A stretch of DNA of 20,157 nucleotides from VGMA01 sp964655475 (GCA_964655475.1 CAZZMO010000023.1:1-20157); one strand, 5' to 3'; numbered from the stretch's first letter, positions 1-7,116 are shown. Numbers and translations: made by a program. The notes: generated from the letters alone by a model not told the origin.

Positions 1-70
1 ATAACAATTTTTTTATTTTATAAATACAATTTGATTCTGATGATACATATTATTTTTCCCATCAGAGTAG

Positions 71-100
71 TTGTAAAATATAACAGCTTTAACTTATAAT
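71..100 (+). promoter_or_regulatory. Sigma-70-type promoter of the 514-residue orphan gene
   Basis: A TTGTAA box at 71-76 is separated by 18 bases from a perfect TATAAT at 95-100. Transcription would begin near 107 and leave an untranslated leader of about 95 bases before the ATG at 203. The match is seen in the sequence; promoter activity is inferred. Confidence 0.6.
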
Positions 101-158
101 TATAGCCGATTAATTTCTCAAGAAGAAGAGATTGAATACACAATTCATGTAAAACCAC

Positions 159-179
159 TGGGAGCTCCTTGAGCTTCCA
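159..179 (+). promoter_or_regulatory. Hairpin in the 5' leader of the 514-residue orphan gene
   Basis: Bases 159-167 pair with 171-179 (nine pairs, one of them G-U) around a three-base loop. The hairpin ends just upstream of the Shine-Dalgarno sequence AGAGGAG (about 186-192) and does not cover it. It may stabilise the mRNA or tune translation. Only the pairing is visible. Confidence 0.35.
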
Positions 180-202
180 ACCCAAAGAGGAGATATTTTA
201 AT

Positions 203-1747
203 ATGTTTAAAGGCGCAATAGAGACTAGAGGAGATTCCACCCTCCTACAGCAAACGGCTACAGCTAATCGTGAAGAGCACGGGCCTTCACTTAAGCGCAA
301 AAGTTTATTTGATGAGCCATCAACTACAAAAGCTGCTGCTGCTGCATCAACTAAAGTTGACGTGTCACTACAAACTGGCGAAAAGGGAGAAGTAGAGTCA
401 GCAGTTAAAGCTCAAACAATGCCTTTTGCCGATGCTTTTAGGCTATTTGCACAGTACGAAGAGATGCAAGGAATAGTAAATGGTAATCTTGCTCCTGGTG
501 AAGAAATGCCTACGAAGCCAGTTATTGTTTTGAGCAAACAGCACCTAGAGTCTCATGCTAGCGTTCAGTCTTTTGCACAAAACGTCGAAGTTGCTCTTCG
601 ATATATGTACGTCATTGGACCAGTAATCAGAACGATTCTTGCTGTTATTGAAGTCATCGCTTCTGTTTTCGCATCGACGATTATGGCTCTTCAAGCCTGC
701 TTCATCACAGCTGAAAACGATTCACTAGAAGCAAAAGTCACAGCAGACATCAAGAGAGATGAGATGTTTGCTAACGCTCAGTACACTCTCACTTACGCAT
801 TCCACGGACTTGCTAACGCAGTTCGCGCAATCTTCGAGGCGACGATCATCGGACACATCGTCCTTAACGTCTCTTACGATCGCGAATACAGAGTCGAGTA
901 CGATCTCGCTGACAGAAACCGTGGCGACATCTACCACACACGCATCTTTAGCAGTAACGTTAAAGAGACAACAGGCAAACCAAGAGATGCAGGATCTTCA
1001 CATGGTGAAACTCGTTACTTGCAAGCGGAAGTTGAATATACTGGCGTACTAGCTTCACGAAATGAAGATTTTCAAGCGCAAGAGCTATTTGATGGTTATT
1101 TAGAGGCGGCTAAAGCTACATTTGTGGTGTCTCATCTTAAAACAGCAGCAGCTAAAGAGCTTAGCGAACATGCTAAAGACTTCAGAAGCGCTGAAGAGCT
1201 AGTCAAGCAAGCCGTTGCTTTCACCAAGAGGTACGAAGCAGCTAACAAGGCAATTGATGAGCAAATCAAAAAGCTCACTGGTGAAAATACAGGTGATGCA
1301 AGAGCTAAGTTAGAAGAGCAAAGACCAAAGTTAACTGCAAAAGAAGAAGAAATGGTATTACTAGCTAGACAGCACTTAAATGCTAAAAAGAGAGAAGAAG
1401 CAGCTAAAACTGAAGGCTCTTACAAAAAAGCCGTTGAGACTCTTTACGGTGAACGTGTTGTTCAATCATACAATGCATTCAAAATGCCTCGTAGGGATGA
1501 AGAAGAAGTAGAAGGCGTTGAGTTTAGTCAAGAAGCTATGCTCAGGGAACTAACGAGACAGCAGCAGTTTCATTCAGAGCAACAACGAACTCATTTAGGG
1601 TTTGACCACCATCGAGAAAAAGAGCGCTACGCTACTCAGGGTCGTCATAATGATTATTATGTTTCTTCAGCGCCTTCTTCATATTCAAGTAGAATGCGCC
1701 AGCAGCAGGGAACTAGTGCGGCGTCTTTATATGATCAAGAAAACTAA
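203..1747 (+). CDS. Orphan protein with paired hydrophobic segments and coiled-coil tail; candidate secreted (Inc-like) protein
   Basis: I do not recognise a named family. The 514-residue product has a Ser/Thr/Ala-rich N-terminus (1-70), a strongly hydrophobic segment at about 132-168, a polar link, and a second, amphipathic hydrophobic segment at about 193-222. A long Glu/Lys/Ala-rich helical region (about 285-460) with coiled-coil character follows, and then a Gln/His/Ser/Tyr-rich, probably disordered tail. No cleavable signal peptide is seen. Paired hydrophobic segments without a signal peptide are typical of chlamydial type III-secreted inclusion-membrane proteins, so host-directed secretion is a reasonable inference but not shown. 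The 938-residue protein at 15195 has a similar N-terminal layout. The start follows AGAGGAG with a spacer of about 10 bases. Codons 191-249 prefer C-ending codons far more than the rest of the gene. The gene stands alone between a good promoter and a good terminator. Confidence 0.75.
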   Translation: MFKGAIETRGDSTLLQQTATANREEHGPSLKRKSLFDEPSTTKAAAAASTKVDVSLQTGEKGEVESAVKAQTMPFADAFRLFAQYEEMQGIVNGNLAPGEEMPTKPVIVLSKQHLESHASVQSFAQNVEVALRYMYVIGPVIRTILAVIEVIASVFASTIMALQACFITAENDSLEAKVTADIKRDEMFANAQYTLTYAFHGLANAVRAIFEATIIGHIVLNVSYDREYRVEYDLADRNRGDIYHTRIFSSNVKETTGKPRDAGSSHGETRYLQAEVEYTGVLASRNEDFQAQELFDGYLEAAKATFVVSHLKTAAAKELSEHAKDFRSAEELVKQAVAFTKRYEAANKAIDEQIKKLTGENTGDARAKLEEQRPKLTAKEEEMVLLARQHLNAKKREEAAKTEGSYKKAVETLYGERVVQSYNAFKMPRRDEEEVEGVEFSQEAMLRELTRQQQFHSEQQRTHLGFDHHREKERYATQGRHNDYYVSSAPSSYSSRMRQQQGTSAASLYDQEN

Positions 1748-1790
1748 TATCTAAGAGAGCCTAGCTCTTTTAGTTAGTGTTTGAAAATTG

Positions 1791-1826
1791 CATGGCTCTA
1801 GGATTTTTCTAGGGCCATGTTTATTT
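1791..1826 (+). terminator. Rho-independent terminator of the 514-residue orphan gene
   Basis: Bases 1791-1801 pair with 1809-1819 in an 11-pair stem with one G-U and a seven-base loop. A T-rich stretch (TTTATTTATT) follows. It lies 44 bases after the stop codon. Confidence 0.75.
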
Positions 1827-1837
1827 ATTGGAGTAAA

Positions 1838-1870
1838 ATGGATGAATTCGCTAGAGTGACCTCTATATAG
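1838..1870 (+). CDS. Possible 10-codon leader peptide upstream of the outer-membrane protein gene
   Basis: An ATG at 1838 follows GGAG (1830-1833) with a four-base spacer. It opens a short reading frame, MDEFARVTSI, whose TAG stop is at 1868-1870. The stop lies inside the palindrome 1860-1873, whose right arm also holds the Shine-Dalgarno sequence of the next gene. A ribosome ending here would melt that hairpin, so translational coupling is plausible. The peptide is too short for coding statistics, so it may be chance. Confidence 0.35.
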   Translation: MDEFARVTSI

Positions 1871-1873
1871 AGG
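1860..1873 (+). promoter_or_regulatory. Palindrome that hides the ribosome binding site of the outer-membrane protein gene
   Basis: The 14 bases CCTCTATATAGAGG are perfectly self-complementary and can form a five-pair hairpin with a four-base loop. The right arm, AGAGG at 1869-1873, is the only Shine-Dalgarno match for the ATG at 1880 (six-base T spacer). Translation may therefore need the hairpin opened by heat, by an upstream ribosome or by a factor. The T6 run after the hairpin could instead make it a weak terminator. Confidence 0.5.
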
Positions 1874-1879
1874 TTTTTT

Positions 1880-2848
1880 ATGTGGCGAAAATCTATCTGC
1901 CTGCTCTCACTCCTTTCCCTTCCCCTTTCTTTGATGGCTAGGAAGGTGATTGAACCTGAACTGGTAGAAGAGGTGGGAGATCCTTGGTTTACGGGCCCCC
2001 TTTTAACACCTTCTTCTCATACGATCCCGCCGGGGCATTTTAACATCGAGCCTTATCTTTTTTATAACAACATCTTCGGTGCATACAGCAACAATTGGAA
2101 ATACCACTCTGCGAGCACGACCGTTTCTAATCTCAACTTTCAGAGTTATATCCAGATGGGATTACTCAAGAGGCTTGACCTCACAATTGTTCCTCAGTGT
2201 TTCTACAACCTCAATGGAGAGCAAAACCCCTGGGCTTTTGGAGATCTCGGGATGTCTATTGGAATCCAATTAACGGAAGGGAACCCAAAAAAAGGGATTC
2301 CAGCGATCAAGCTCACTTTGGGAGAGAACTTTCCTCTTGGGCAGTTTGAATTTCTCGACGACGATTCTGGGGGGACAGATGCAGTTGGAGGAGGCTCTTA
2401 TGGCACTACGTTCCGCCTTGTGGCAGGTCAGCTCTACCACATCAATAAAGCGAACTACCTCTCCCTTCGAGGTGCATTTGGAACCACAGTCTTTACTTCG
2501 GTCAAGGTACATGGAGCGAATGCTTATGGTGGAGATGCAACCACAAGTGGACGCCTCTATCCAGGGCAGCAGTTTGCACTCATGGGGGGTGGAGAGTTTA
2601 GCGTAACGCAAAACTTCGTCCTCGCATTAGATGTTGTAAACGTATGGACCCTCACGACTACTTTCGATGGAATAACGACAGTTCCTGTAGGGAATAGAGA
2701 AAGCACTTATCAGCTAAGTTTTGCCCCAGCTGTTGAATGGAACTTCAATGCGAATGTGGGGGTGATTGGTGGCGTTTGGTTTACTGCTACAGGCTATAAC
2801 TCTGCCGCATTCCTAAACGGTGTGTTAGCCGTTAATTGGTACATCTGA
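1880..2848 (+). CDS. Putative outer-membrane beta-barrel protein
   Basis: The 322-residue product starts with a signal peptide: basic WRK, a Leu-rich core and a likely cleavage after SLMA at about residue 19. The rest has the look of a beta-barrel, with alternating polar and non-polar residues, many Gly, Asn, Thr and aromatic residues, short turns, no other long hydrophobic segment, and an aromatic C-terminal strand ending NWYI. General resemblance to porin-like or phenol-degradation MetA-type outer-membrane proteins is possible, but I cannot assign a family. An in-frame TAG at 1868-1870 rules out a longer start. The 3' end overlaps the convergent hydrolase gene by 24 bases. Translation may be controlled by the hairpin over its RBS. 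Confidence 0.75.
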   Translation: MWRKSICLLSLLSLPLSLMARKVIEPELVEEVGDPWFTGPLLTPSSHTIPPGHFNIEPYLFYNNIFGAYSNNWKYHSASTTVSNLNFQSYIQMGLLKRLDLTIVPQCFYNLNGEQNPWAFGDLGMSIGIQLTEGNPKKGIPAIKLTLGENFPLGQFEFLDDDSGGTDAVGGGSYGTTFRLVAGQLYHINKANYLSLRGAFGTTVFTSVKVHGANAYGGDATTSGRLYPGQQFALMGGGEFSVTQNFVLALDVVNVWTLTTTFDGITTVPVGNRESTYQLSFAPAVEWNFNANVGVIGGVWFTATGYNSAAFLNGVLAVNWYI

Positions 2849-3808
2849 GATAGCGTCTTGCATCCAATCTACGATGAGGTTATCCATCCAGCGAAACTCT
2901 TTGAAGATGTTTTTCCCCATGTAACCGAGGTGACCTCCAAACTCTGTTTTGTATACCTCTACGTTCGGAGGGAGCATAATGTTGTCGAGGGAGGATGGAG
3001 ATATGAGTGGATCATCTTTTGCAAATAACACCTTTGTAGGAATGGTAATATCAGAGACAAAATTTCGAGCGCTGCACATCTGATAGTAATCATGAGCTGA
3101 ATAGAACTTGGCTCTCGGCGCTGTGTATAGCTCATCAAAATCGATCACATTCATTATCTTAGGAAATTTAGGCATTTCCAAATCTTTGTAGCGGCTATGT
3201 AAATAGGCTACGTTGTTCAATAAGACCTTAAGAAAATAATTCGAATAAAAGCGGTTCTCTGGCTTTAGGAAACGGCGCACCGATGCCAATAAATTTGCAG
3301 GAGGGCTAATCGCCACAACGTTTTGAAGAAGCTTAGGCGCTTCATACTTAAGCTCCCCAGCGAGCTTTAAAGCAACGTTTGCACCAAGGGAGACCCCTAT
3401 CAAACTCACCTTGGTGCTAGGAAAAAGGTTTTTTAAGTGGCGAAGGACCACCTCCACATCAGGGCTACACCCCCCGTGATAAATCCCCTTCGCAAGTCCC
3501 CTTCCGCTGCCACAACCCCGAAAATTCATACGAACGACTTGAAAACCCATGTGGAAAAATCTTTTACCCATTCTCTTCAAGTATTTTGAGTTATGGGATC
3601 CACAAAGACCATGGAGCATTAATATCGTACGCCCATCATCTTGCCAATCAATCGGTCTGGAAATTTCTAAAGCGATCTGGTCGCGGTCAGGAAGTGTAAC
3701 CAAGTGAGTCTTAGAGTGTAAGTGCGTCTCAAATCCAAATGAAGAACCAACAACCGTTTGGAAGAACGAGTTCTTAATTAAGGGATTAAAACGAAGAAAA
3801 TTTTCCAT
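2825..3808 (-). CDS. Alpha/beta-hydrolase of the YheT (UPF0017) type
   Basis: The 327-residue product has the features of the YheT/ABHD1-3 branch of alpha/beta-hydrolases: the strand and oxyanion region LMLHGLCGSHNSKY (about 64-77), the MNFRGCGSGRG motif after it (about 94-104), the nucleophile elbow GVSLGA with Ser140, an acid in FAKDDP (Asp265 or Asp266), and a catalytic His in FGGHLGYM (His293). The triad is complete, so it is probably an active cytoplasmic esterase or lipase-like enzyme, but the substrate is unknown for this family. I chose the ATG at 3808, which follows a weak GGA. A TTG at 3826 would add six residues without a ribosome binding site. It is convergent with and overlaps the outer-membrane protein gene, and is divergent from the orphan at 3865. 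Confidence 0.88.
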   Translation of the reverse strand: MENFLRFNPLIKNSFFQTVVGSSFGFETHLHSKTHLVTLPDRDQIALEISRPIDWQDDGRTILMLHGLCGSHNSKYLKRMGKRFFHMGFQVVRMNFRGCGSGRGLAKGIYHGGCSPDVEVVLRHLKNLFPSTKVSLIGVSLGANVALKLAGELKYEAPKLLQNVVAISPPANLLASVRRFLKPENRFYSNYFLKVLLNNVAYLHSRYKDLEMPKFPKIMNVIDFDELYTAPRAKFYSAHDYYQMCSARNFVSDITIPTKVLFAKDDPLISPSSLDNIMLPPNVEVYKTEFGGHLGYMGKNIFKEFRWMDNLIVDWMQDAISDVPING

Positions 3809-3864
3809 AATTCCAATTAATATCAAATATGTTATTTATACCAATATAAACTATTGGAGAATTA

Positions 3865-4416
3865 ATGAAAATTAACACAAATCATTCATTCCCAAGATGC
3901 TTTTTCCCTTCTCAAGAACGTAAAGCAGCGATTGGATATAACCAACAGGTGCAGATTGCTTCGAACAACAAAACCATTCTCGAAATCGTCCAGCAGTCTC
4001 TTTCTGAAATAGGTCACCTCTTTCAACACTCTGATGGATCGATCCAGCTAGAAGTAGATGACTCTTACTTTGATGATCTCCTCCCCCTCATCGATGAAAA
4101 CATCCTCTGTCCCGCTTTTGAGCTTTGCAAATCTTCAATTCTTTTATTCTCAGCTCAAGAGGTTTTAGAGCATAAGATCGATTTTCAAACCATCGCCCGT
4201 ACCTGCAATTTCAGAGTGGAGGGGTGTTTTGGAATCGAGCCACTCGAGCGAGAAGATATTGCGAAAGTATGGGTTTTACTCATCCAATCAGAGGAAATGG
4301 AAGCTATTCGCAAAGCGAAAGGACTTTCTGCTTTGGTTCACAACCAACCTTTTTACCTTCTCATGGGGATGGAAAAATATTATTACTCGCTAGAAGACCT
4401 ATGGCCTTCATTTTAG
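3865..4416 (+). CDS. Hypothetical protein, 183 residues
   Basis: I recognise no family. The product seems soluble and mixed alpha/beta, with no signal peptide or membrane segment. Five cysteines are spread along it. It begins with a Ser/Asn/Phe-containing stretch and ends with an aromatic cluster (KYYYSLEDLWPSF). The start is supported by GGAG seven bases before the ATG. The intergenic region of 56 bases shared with the hydrolase gene is AT-rich and must hold both promoters. The stop overlaps the convergent lipid A deacylase gene by nine bases. A cytoplasmic role or secretion by type III are both open. Confidence 0.7.
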   Translation: MKINTNHSFPRCFFPSQERKAAIGYNQQVQIASNNKTILEIVQQSLSEIGHLFQHSDGSIQLEVDDSYFDDLLPLIDENILCPAFELCKSSILLFSAQEVLEHKIDFQTIARTCNFRVEGCFGIEPLEREDIAKVWVLLIQSEEMEAIRKAKGLSALVHNQPFYLLMGMEKYYYSLEDLWPSF

Positions 4417-4932
4417 AGGGAAGGTGTAGGAAAGGGTAATTCCTTCAACACCAGGGTTTCTATCACCAAGATGACAGTTGGAAATGTGGTAGTATTGAAG
4501 CCCTATTCTTTTCCCCGTAGAGAGTGCGTAACCAAGAGCGATGCTGGAGCGAAACTCGACAGGAAAGCCAAGATGAATCCCCTTTCCTGGGAAATAGAGC
4601 CCTGGAGAGAATGAGGGGGTCAATACCCAACGGGTCACACCAAAAAAAATATCCCAAGCGATCCCCGTGTAGAGAAAAGTACTCGCCTGGTTGGTGATCA
4701 TCCCCCCAAAAAGAATATCCCCCTCTAAGAAGTGCCAGGGAGTTCGATACTCTAGCTGAAGATCGTATGCATGATCATTTCTCGTTGTATTGTATGCGCC
4801 AAGGCCGAGAGAAAATAGGTGAGGTTTTACTTCATGTTGATAGGAAGAAATCGCTTCTCTTTTTTCTATTAACTGCTCTCCTTGTTCAGCTGGAGAACTG
4901 ATATACATAGCAATAGCGATAATAGTCTTCAT
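4408..4932 (-). CDS. pagL: Lipid A 3-O-deacylase, PagL family
   Basis: The 174-residue product fits the PagL/acyloxyacyl hydrolase family of small outer-membrane barrels that remove the acyl chain at position 3 of lipid A. The C-terminal part carries the family signature: a Gly-rich strand, then QYYHISNCHLGDRNPGVEG. His149, Ser151 and Glu163 have the same spacing as the catalytic His126-Ser128-Glu140 of Pseudomonas aeruginosa PagL, so it is probably active. The rest is aromatic- and Gly-rich as expected for a barrel. The N-terminus (MKTIIAIAMYISS) is a short export signal. Length matches the family (about 170-190 residues). It is divergent from the exported protein at 4994. Removing an acyl chain commonly weakens TLR4 recognition, so a role in hiding from host sensing is a fair inference. 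Confidence 0.85.
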   Translation of the reverse strand: MKTIIAIAMYISSPAEQGEQLIEKREAISSYQHEVKPHLFSLGLGAYNTTRNDHAYDLQLEYRTPWHFLEGDILFGGMITNQASTFLYTGIAWDIFFGVTRWVLTPSFSPGLYFPGKGIHLGFPVEFRSSIALGYALSTGKRIGLQYYHISNCHLGDRNPGVEGITLSYTFPLK

Positions 4933-4993
4933 TTTATCTTTATTTTAATTCAAACATTCCTATACGATTCTATTATAACCTAGGAGTGCAAAA

Positions 4994-5569
4994 ATGAGCT
5001 ACTTGAGATTGTTTCGAACCCTGTTTTTATTCATGATTGTCGGAAATATTTATGCGGCCTCTTACCTTCCAGGGCAAGAACCTTACCGCTTAGTCTACGG
5101 AATGGACCCAGCAGGTGCTACCGTTGAGCTTGATGATAGAGCCGTCTGGAGAGTTGAAGGTGAAGATAGCCGCTACAATGTGAGATATTGGCTTCCACAA
5201 GATCCTATTGTGATCTACCCTGTGATGTGCACTTGCTTCACTGGAACACGTTTTTTCATGTACAACCAAAGAACTAAAACGAGTGCAAACGCAGAAATTT
5301 CTCTTGGGCCTGTGATTGGTGGACCTTGCAATAACCGCATCATCTACATCGATTACATGTATGGTGAAGTGCGCTTGCAAGATGGTCAAGGGGGCGTTTC
5401 CGTATGGATCGCAGAACCGAATGACCTTTATGTGATCCAAAACTGGCGCTTATACCAGTCAGTAATTTTAGGATCTAATAATACCTGGCCAGCCAACTGG
5501 GCTTCTCGTTGTCACCACATCCTCATCAATGTGGAAAACAACTCCTACATCCGCGGTGAACTCTACTAA
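4994..5569 (+). CDS. Small exported protein of unknown function
   Basis: The 191-residue product has a clear signal peptide (MSYLRLFRTL, hydrophobic core, cleavage near Ala21-Ala22). The mature part is beta-rich, with many Tyr, Trp and Asn residues and four cysteines at 79, 81, 112 and 173, enough for two disulfides in the periplasm or outside the cell. No family is recognised. AGGAG at 4982-4986 precedes the ATG by seven bases, and a TATAAC at 4974-4979 may be the -10 box. A 15-pair terminator follows directly. It is divergent from pagL with a 61-base gap, so joint regulation of the two is possible. Confidence 0.78.
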   Translation: MSYLRLFRTLFLFMIVGNIYAASYLPGQEPYRLVYGMDPAGATVELDDRAVWRVEGEDSRYNVRYWLPQDPIVIYPVMCTCFTGTRFFMYNQRTKTSANAEISLGPVIGGPCNNRIIYIDYMYGEVRLQDGQGGVSVWIAEPNDLYVIQNWRLYQSVILGSNNTWPANWASRCHHILINVENNSYIRGELY

Positions 5570-5575
5570 TATACT

Positions 5576-5611
5576 AAATCTAAGACAGCTCGAAAGCTGT
5601 CTTAGATTTTT
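5576..5611 (+). terminator. Strong Rho-independent terminator
   Basis: Bases 5576-5590 pair perfectly with 5595-5609 (15 pairs) around a CGAA tetraloop, and the T-run at 5607-5611 completes it. It starts six bases after the stop of the exported-protein gene. The next gene starts only 33 bases beyond the stem. Confidence 0.9.
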
Positions 5612-5642
5612 GATAAAAAAACTAACTAAAGAAAAGGTGTGT

Positions 5643-6251
5643 ATGCATACATCGAGCCTAAATCCAGCACTTGGAACCCCATTTACCCCCCCACCAATAC
5701 CTGATGATCCCTGTTGTTTAGATGATGAGGGTATGAAAGTTCTTATTTCTGTTGTCGTAGGGGTAGCTCTTGCTATTCTGGCGACTGTTCTTGCCTTTTC
5801 CTTAACCAACATCTTTGTTGCCATCATTGTCACAGGCATTGCCTGGGCAGGTGCTGTTGGGAATGGTTTAGCTTCATTTATATGCTGCTGTAACACAGGA
5901 ATACCACCTTTAAACAATCAAAATAGAGGGATCAATTGGATCAATCCAGGAAATCAACTCCCTCCTTTTGGTGGCCATCAAATACATCAATCAAGAGGAA
6001 CTGGAGCCCCACTCTTACCTATACCACAACAAACCTACCAACCTGGTGTTGGAGCTTTTGGAACTAGAGCAGGTGTTGGCAGCAATACAAGCTATATCAG
6101 TAGTAGTGTGGCATATTCGAGAAATAGCGGTACTGGAGCGCCACTTCACGGCCAACAACAATACTTTCCTCCAATACCTTTCCAAGGGGGAATAAATCCA
6201 GGAATGACTGGAGATCGCGCTCAAGTGGGTAGAGATAGAAACCGTTGGTAA
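5643..6251 (+). CDS. Inc-like membrane protein with bilobed hydrophobic hairpin and Pro/Gly-rich tail
   Basis: The frame is open from further upstream, but the ATG at 5643 is the likely start. It lies after the terminator and five bases behind AAAAGG (5632-5637), giving 202 residues. After a Pro-rich N-terminus comes a hydrophobic block at about 32-81 broken by a short polar SLTN turn, which is the bilobed hairpin typical of chlamydial inclusion-membrane proteins. Cysteine clusters sit at both edges: CC at 24-25 and CCC at 81-83. The remaining 120 residues are rich in Pro, Gly, Gln, Asn and Ser, look disordered, and repeat GTGAPL twice. There is no cleavable signal peptide. Secretion and insertion in the inclusion membrane, with the tail exposed to host cytosol, is an inference from architecture. 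It is followed after 16 bases by a gene with a related tail. Confidence 0.75.
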   Translation: MHTSSLNPALGTPFTPPPIPDDPCCLDDEGMKVLISVVVGVALAILATVLAFSLTNIFVAIIVTGIAWAGAVGNGLASFICCCNTGIPPLNNQNRGINWINPGNQLPPFGGHQIHQSRGTGAPLLPIPQQTYQPGVGAFGTRAGVGSNTSYISSSVAYSRNSGTGAPLHGQQQYFPPIPFQGGINPGMTGDRAQVGRDRNRW

Positions 6252-6267
6252 AAAAAGGAAATTTTCT

Positions 6268-6684
6268 ATGAGTACAAGAAATGTTGGACCAGATGGAAGG
6301 GCTATTGTTGGAGGAGACAATCCGCCTATTCAGCAAAATCCTAACCAAGTAACAGGAGCTCCCATCATCGGACCTCGCCCTCAAGGATTTGGAGCTCCTC
6401 GAGGCCCACTTCCAGTCAGCGCCATCTCAGTGAATACTGGACAAGGGGGCGGAAATGGTGGACAAGGAACTGTTTTGCACGTGGCTCAAGGGGTAATTCC
6501 GCCAAGTGGAATTCACCATAGTCAGCCACGCCCTCCTATCAATATGGGGAGAAGTGTTCAGACCCAAACGAATCCACATATGTCAGCAACAGGCGCTCCT
6601 CAGCAAGTAGGCCCACCACCTAGAGGGAATCTACCTAGAGGAGATGGAAATCGCTCACATGTGGGTTCACAAACACACAAATAG
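6268..6684 (+). CDS. Pro/Gly-rich low-complexity protein related to the tail of its upstream neighbour
   Basis: The 138-residue product is almost wholly made of Gly, Pro, Gln, Asn and Ser and looks intrinsically disordered. It has no membrane segment, no signal peptide and no cysteine. It repeats GAP-containing motifs (TGAPIIGP, FGAPRGP, TGAPQQVGPP) that also occur in the tail of the upstream protein. The two proteins end similarly as well (GDRAQVGRD versus GDGNRSHVGS). AAGGAAA about eight bases before the ATG supports the start. With a 16-base gap the two genes should be cotranscribed. It may be a duplicated tail domain that lost its membrane anchor. No function can be assigned. Confidence 0.65.
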   Translation: MSTRNVGPDGRAIVGGDNPPIQQNPNQVTGAPIIGPRPQGFGAPRGPLPVSAISVNTGQGGGNGGQGTVLHVAQGVIPPSGIHHSQPRPPINMGRSVQTQTNPHMSATGAPQQVGPPPRGNLPRGDGNRSHVGSQTHK

Positions 6685-6690
6685 AAGAGG

Positions 6691-7116
6691 CTAGAAATTT
6701 TCTCTTTTTGTTTCCTTTCCTTCGTAGTGGAAGGAAATTTTATCTCCCGAGAGTTCTACACACTGTAGCGTTTTGCAATCGGGTAGATAGAGACTAATAC
6801 TGATCTCTTTTGCAGTGAAAGGATGAGCGGCTAAGTAAGGTTGAATATCAGGCCGCTCGTTCAGGAAGTTTAGAAAGGAATTGGAAAGTCCTATGAGTAG
6901 TTTTTTTGCACCCTCTTCTGTCAAAGACTCCTTCACTTCATAATCGAGAAATAGAGCATTGATCTCTTTATTAAAGATCCCACTTTGATGTAGTGGCTCT
7001 ACAGAATATTCCTTGCAATAGGATTGATTGAACAGCTCCATCGCTTCATCTGCTGCTTTGACATAGGCGGGCTTTTTGGCAAATACAGAGAAAATACAAG
7101 CAAGGTACAGGATCAT
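6691..7116 (-). CDS. Small exported protein, paralogue of the lipoprotein encoded just upstream
   Basis: The 141-residue product begins with a short hydrophobic leader (MILYLACIFSVFA), probably a signal peptide cut near Ala13; a lipobox-like LYLAC ending at Cys7 is less likely. The rest aligns by eye with the product of the upstream gene: an FxDY stretch, a helix with A..L..L.N.F, a PFTAKEISIS segment matching PITVSDLEVSIS, and then P followed by a beta pair. The two are therefore tandem paralogues of an unknown envelope family. Its ATG overlaps the upstream stop (ATGA at 7113-7116), so translation is coupled. It is the last gene of a three-gene minus-strand unit that starts with a histidine phosphatase. 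It is convergent with the Pro/Gly-rich gene with only six bases between the stops. Confidence 0.72.
   Translation of the reverse strand: MILYLACIFSVFAKKPAYVKAADEAMELFNQSYCKEYSVEPLHQSGIFNKEINALFLDYEVKESLTEEGAKKLLIGLSNSFLNFLNERPDIQPYLAAHPFTAKEISISLYLPDCKTLQCVELSGDKISFHYEGKETKRENF

Noticed and set aside
147..152. ATG directly followed by TAA in the leader of the first gene (minimal start-stop element)
   Set aside because: It has no Shine-Dalgarno and such a six-base match is expected by chance in AT-rich DNA.
725..1052. Open frames on both strands (725-937 minus, 759-1052 plus) inside the 514-residue gene
   Set aside because: They result from the local C-ending codon bias in the real frame; neither has an RBS, and both translate to Ser/Thr- or Val/Asp-rich low-complexity sequence.
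5090..5440. Open frame of 116 codons on the minus strand within the exported-protein gene
   Set aside because: It is antisense to a gene with a signal peptide, RBS and terminator, and its translation shows no family features.
5529..5642. Upstream extension of the Inc-like protein from an ATG at 5529
   Set aside because: It would start inside the previous gene and run through the 15-pair terminator; the ATG at 5643 has its own RBS.
6685..6715. AGAAATTTTCT and T-run near the convergent ends at 6684/6691 as a terminator
   Set aside because: The stem is only five pairs with no loop and few G-C pairs; it also lies inside the end of the minus-strand gene.
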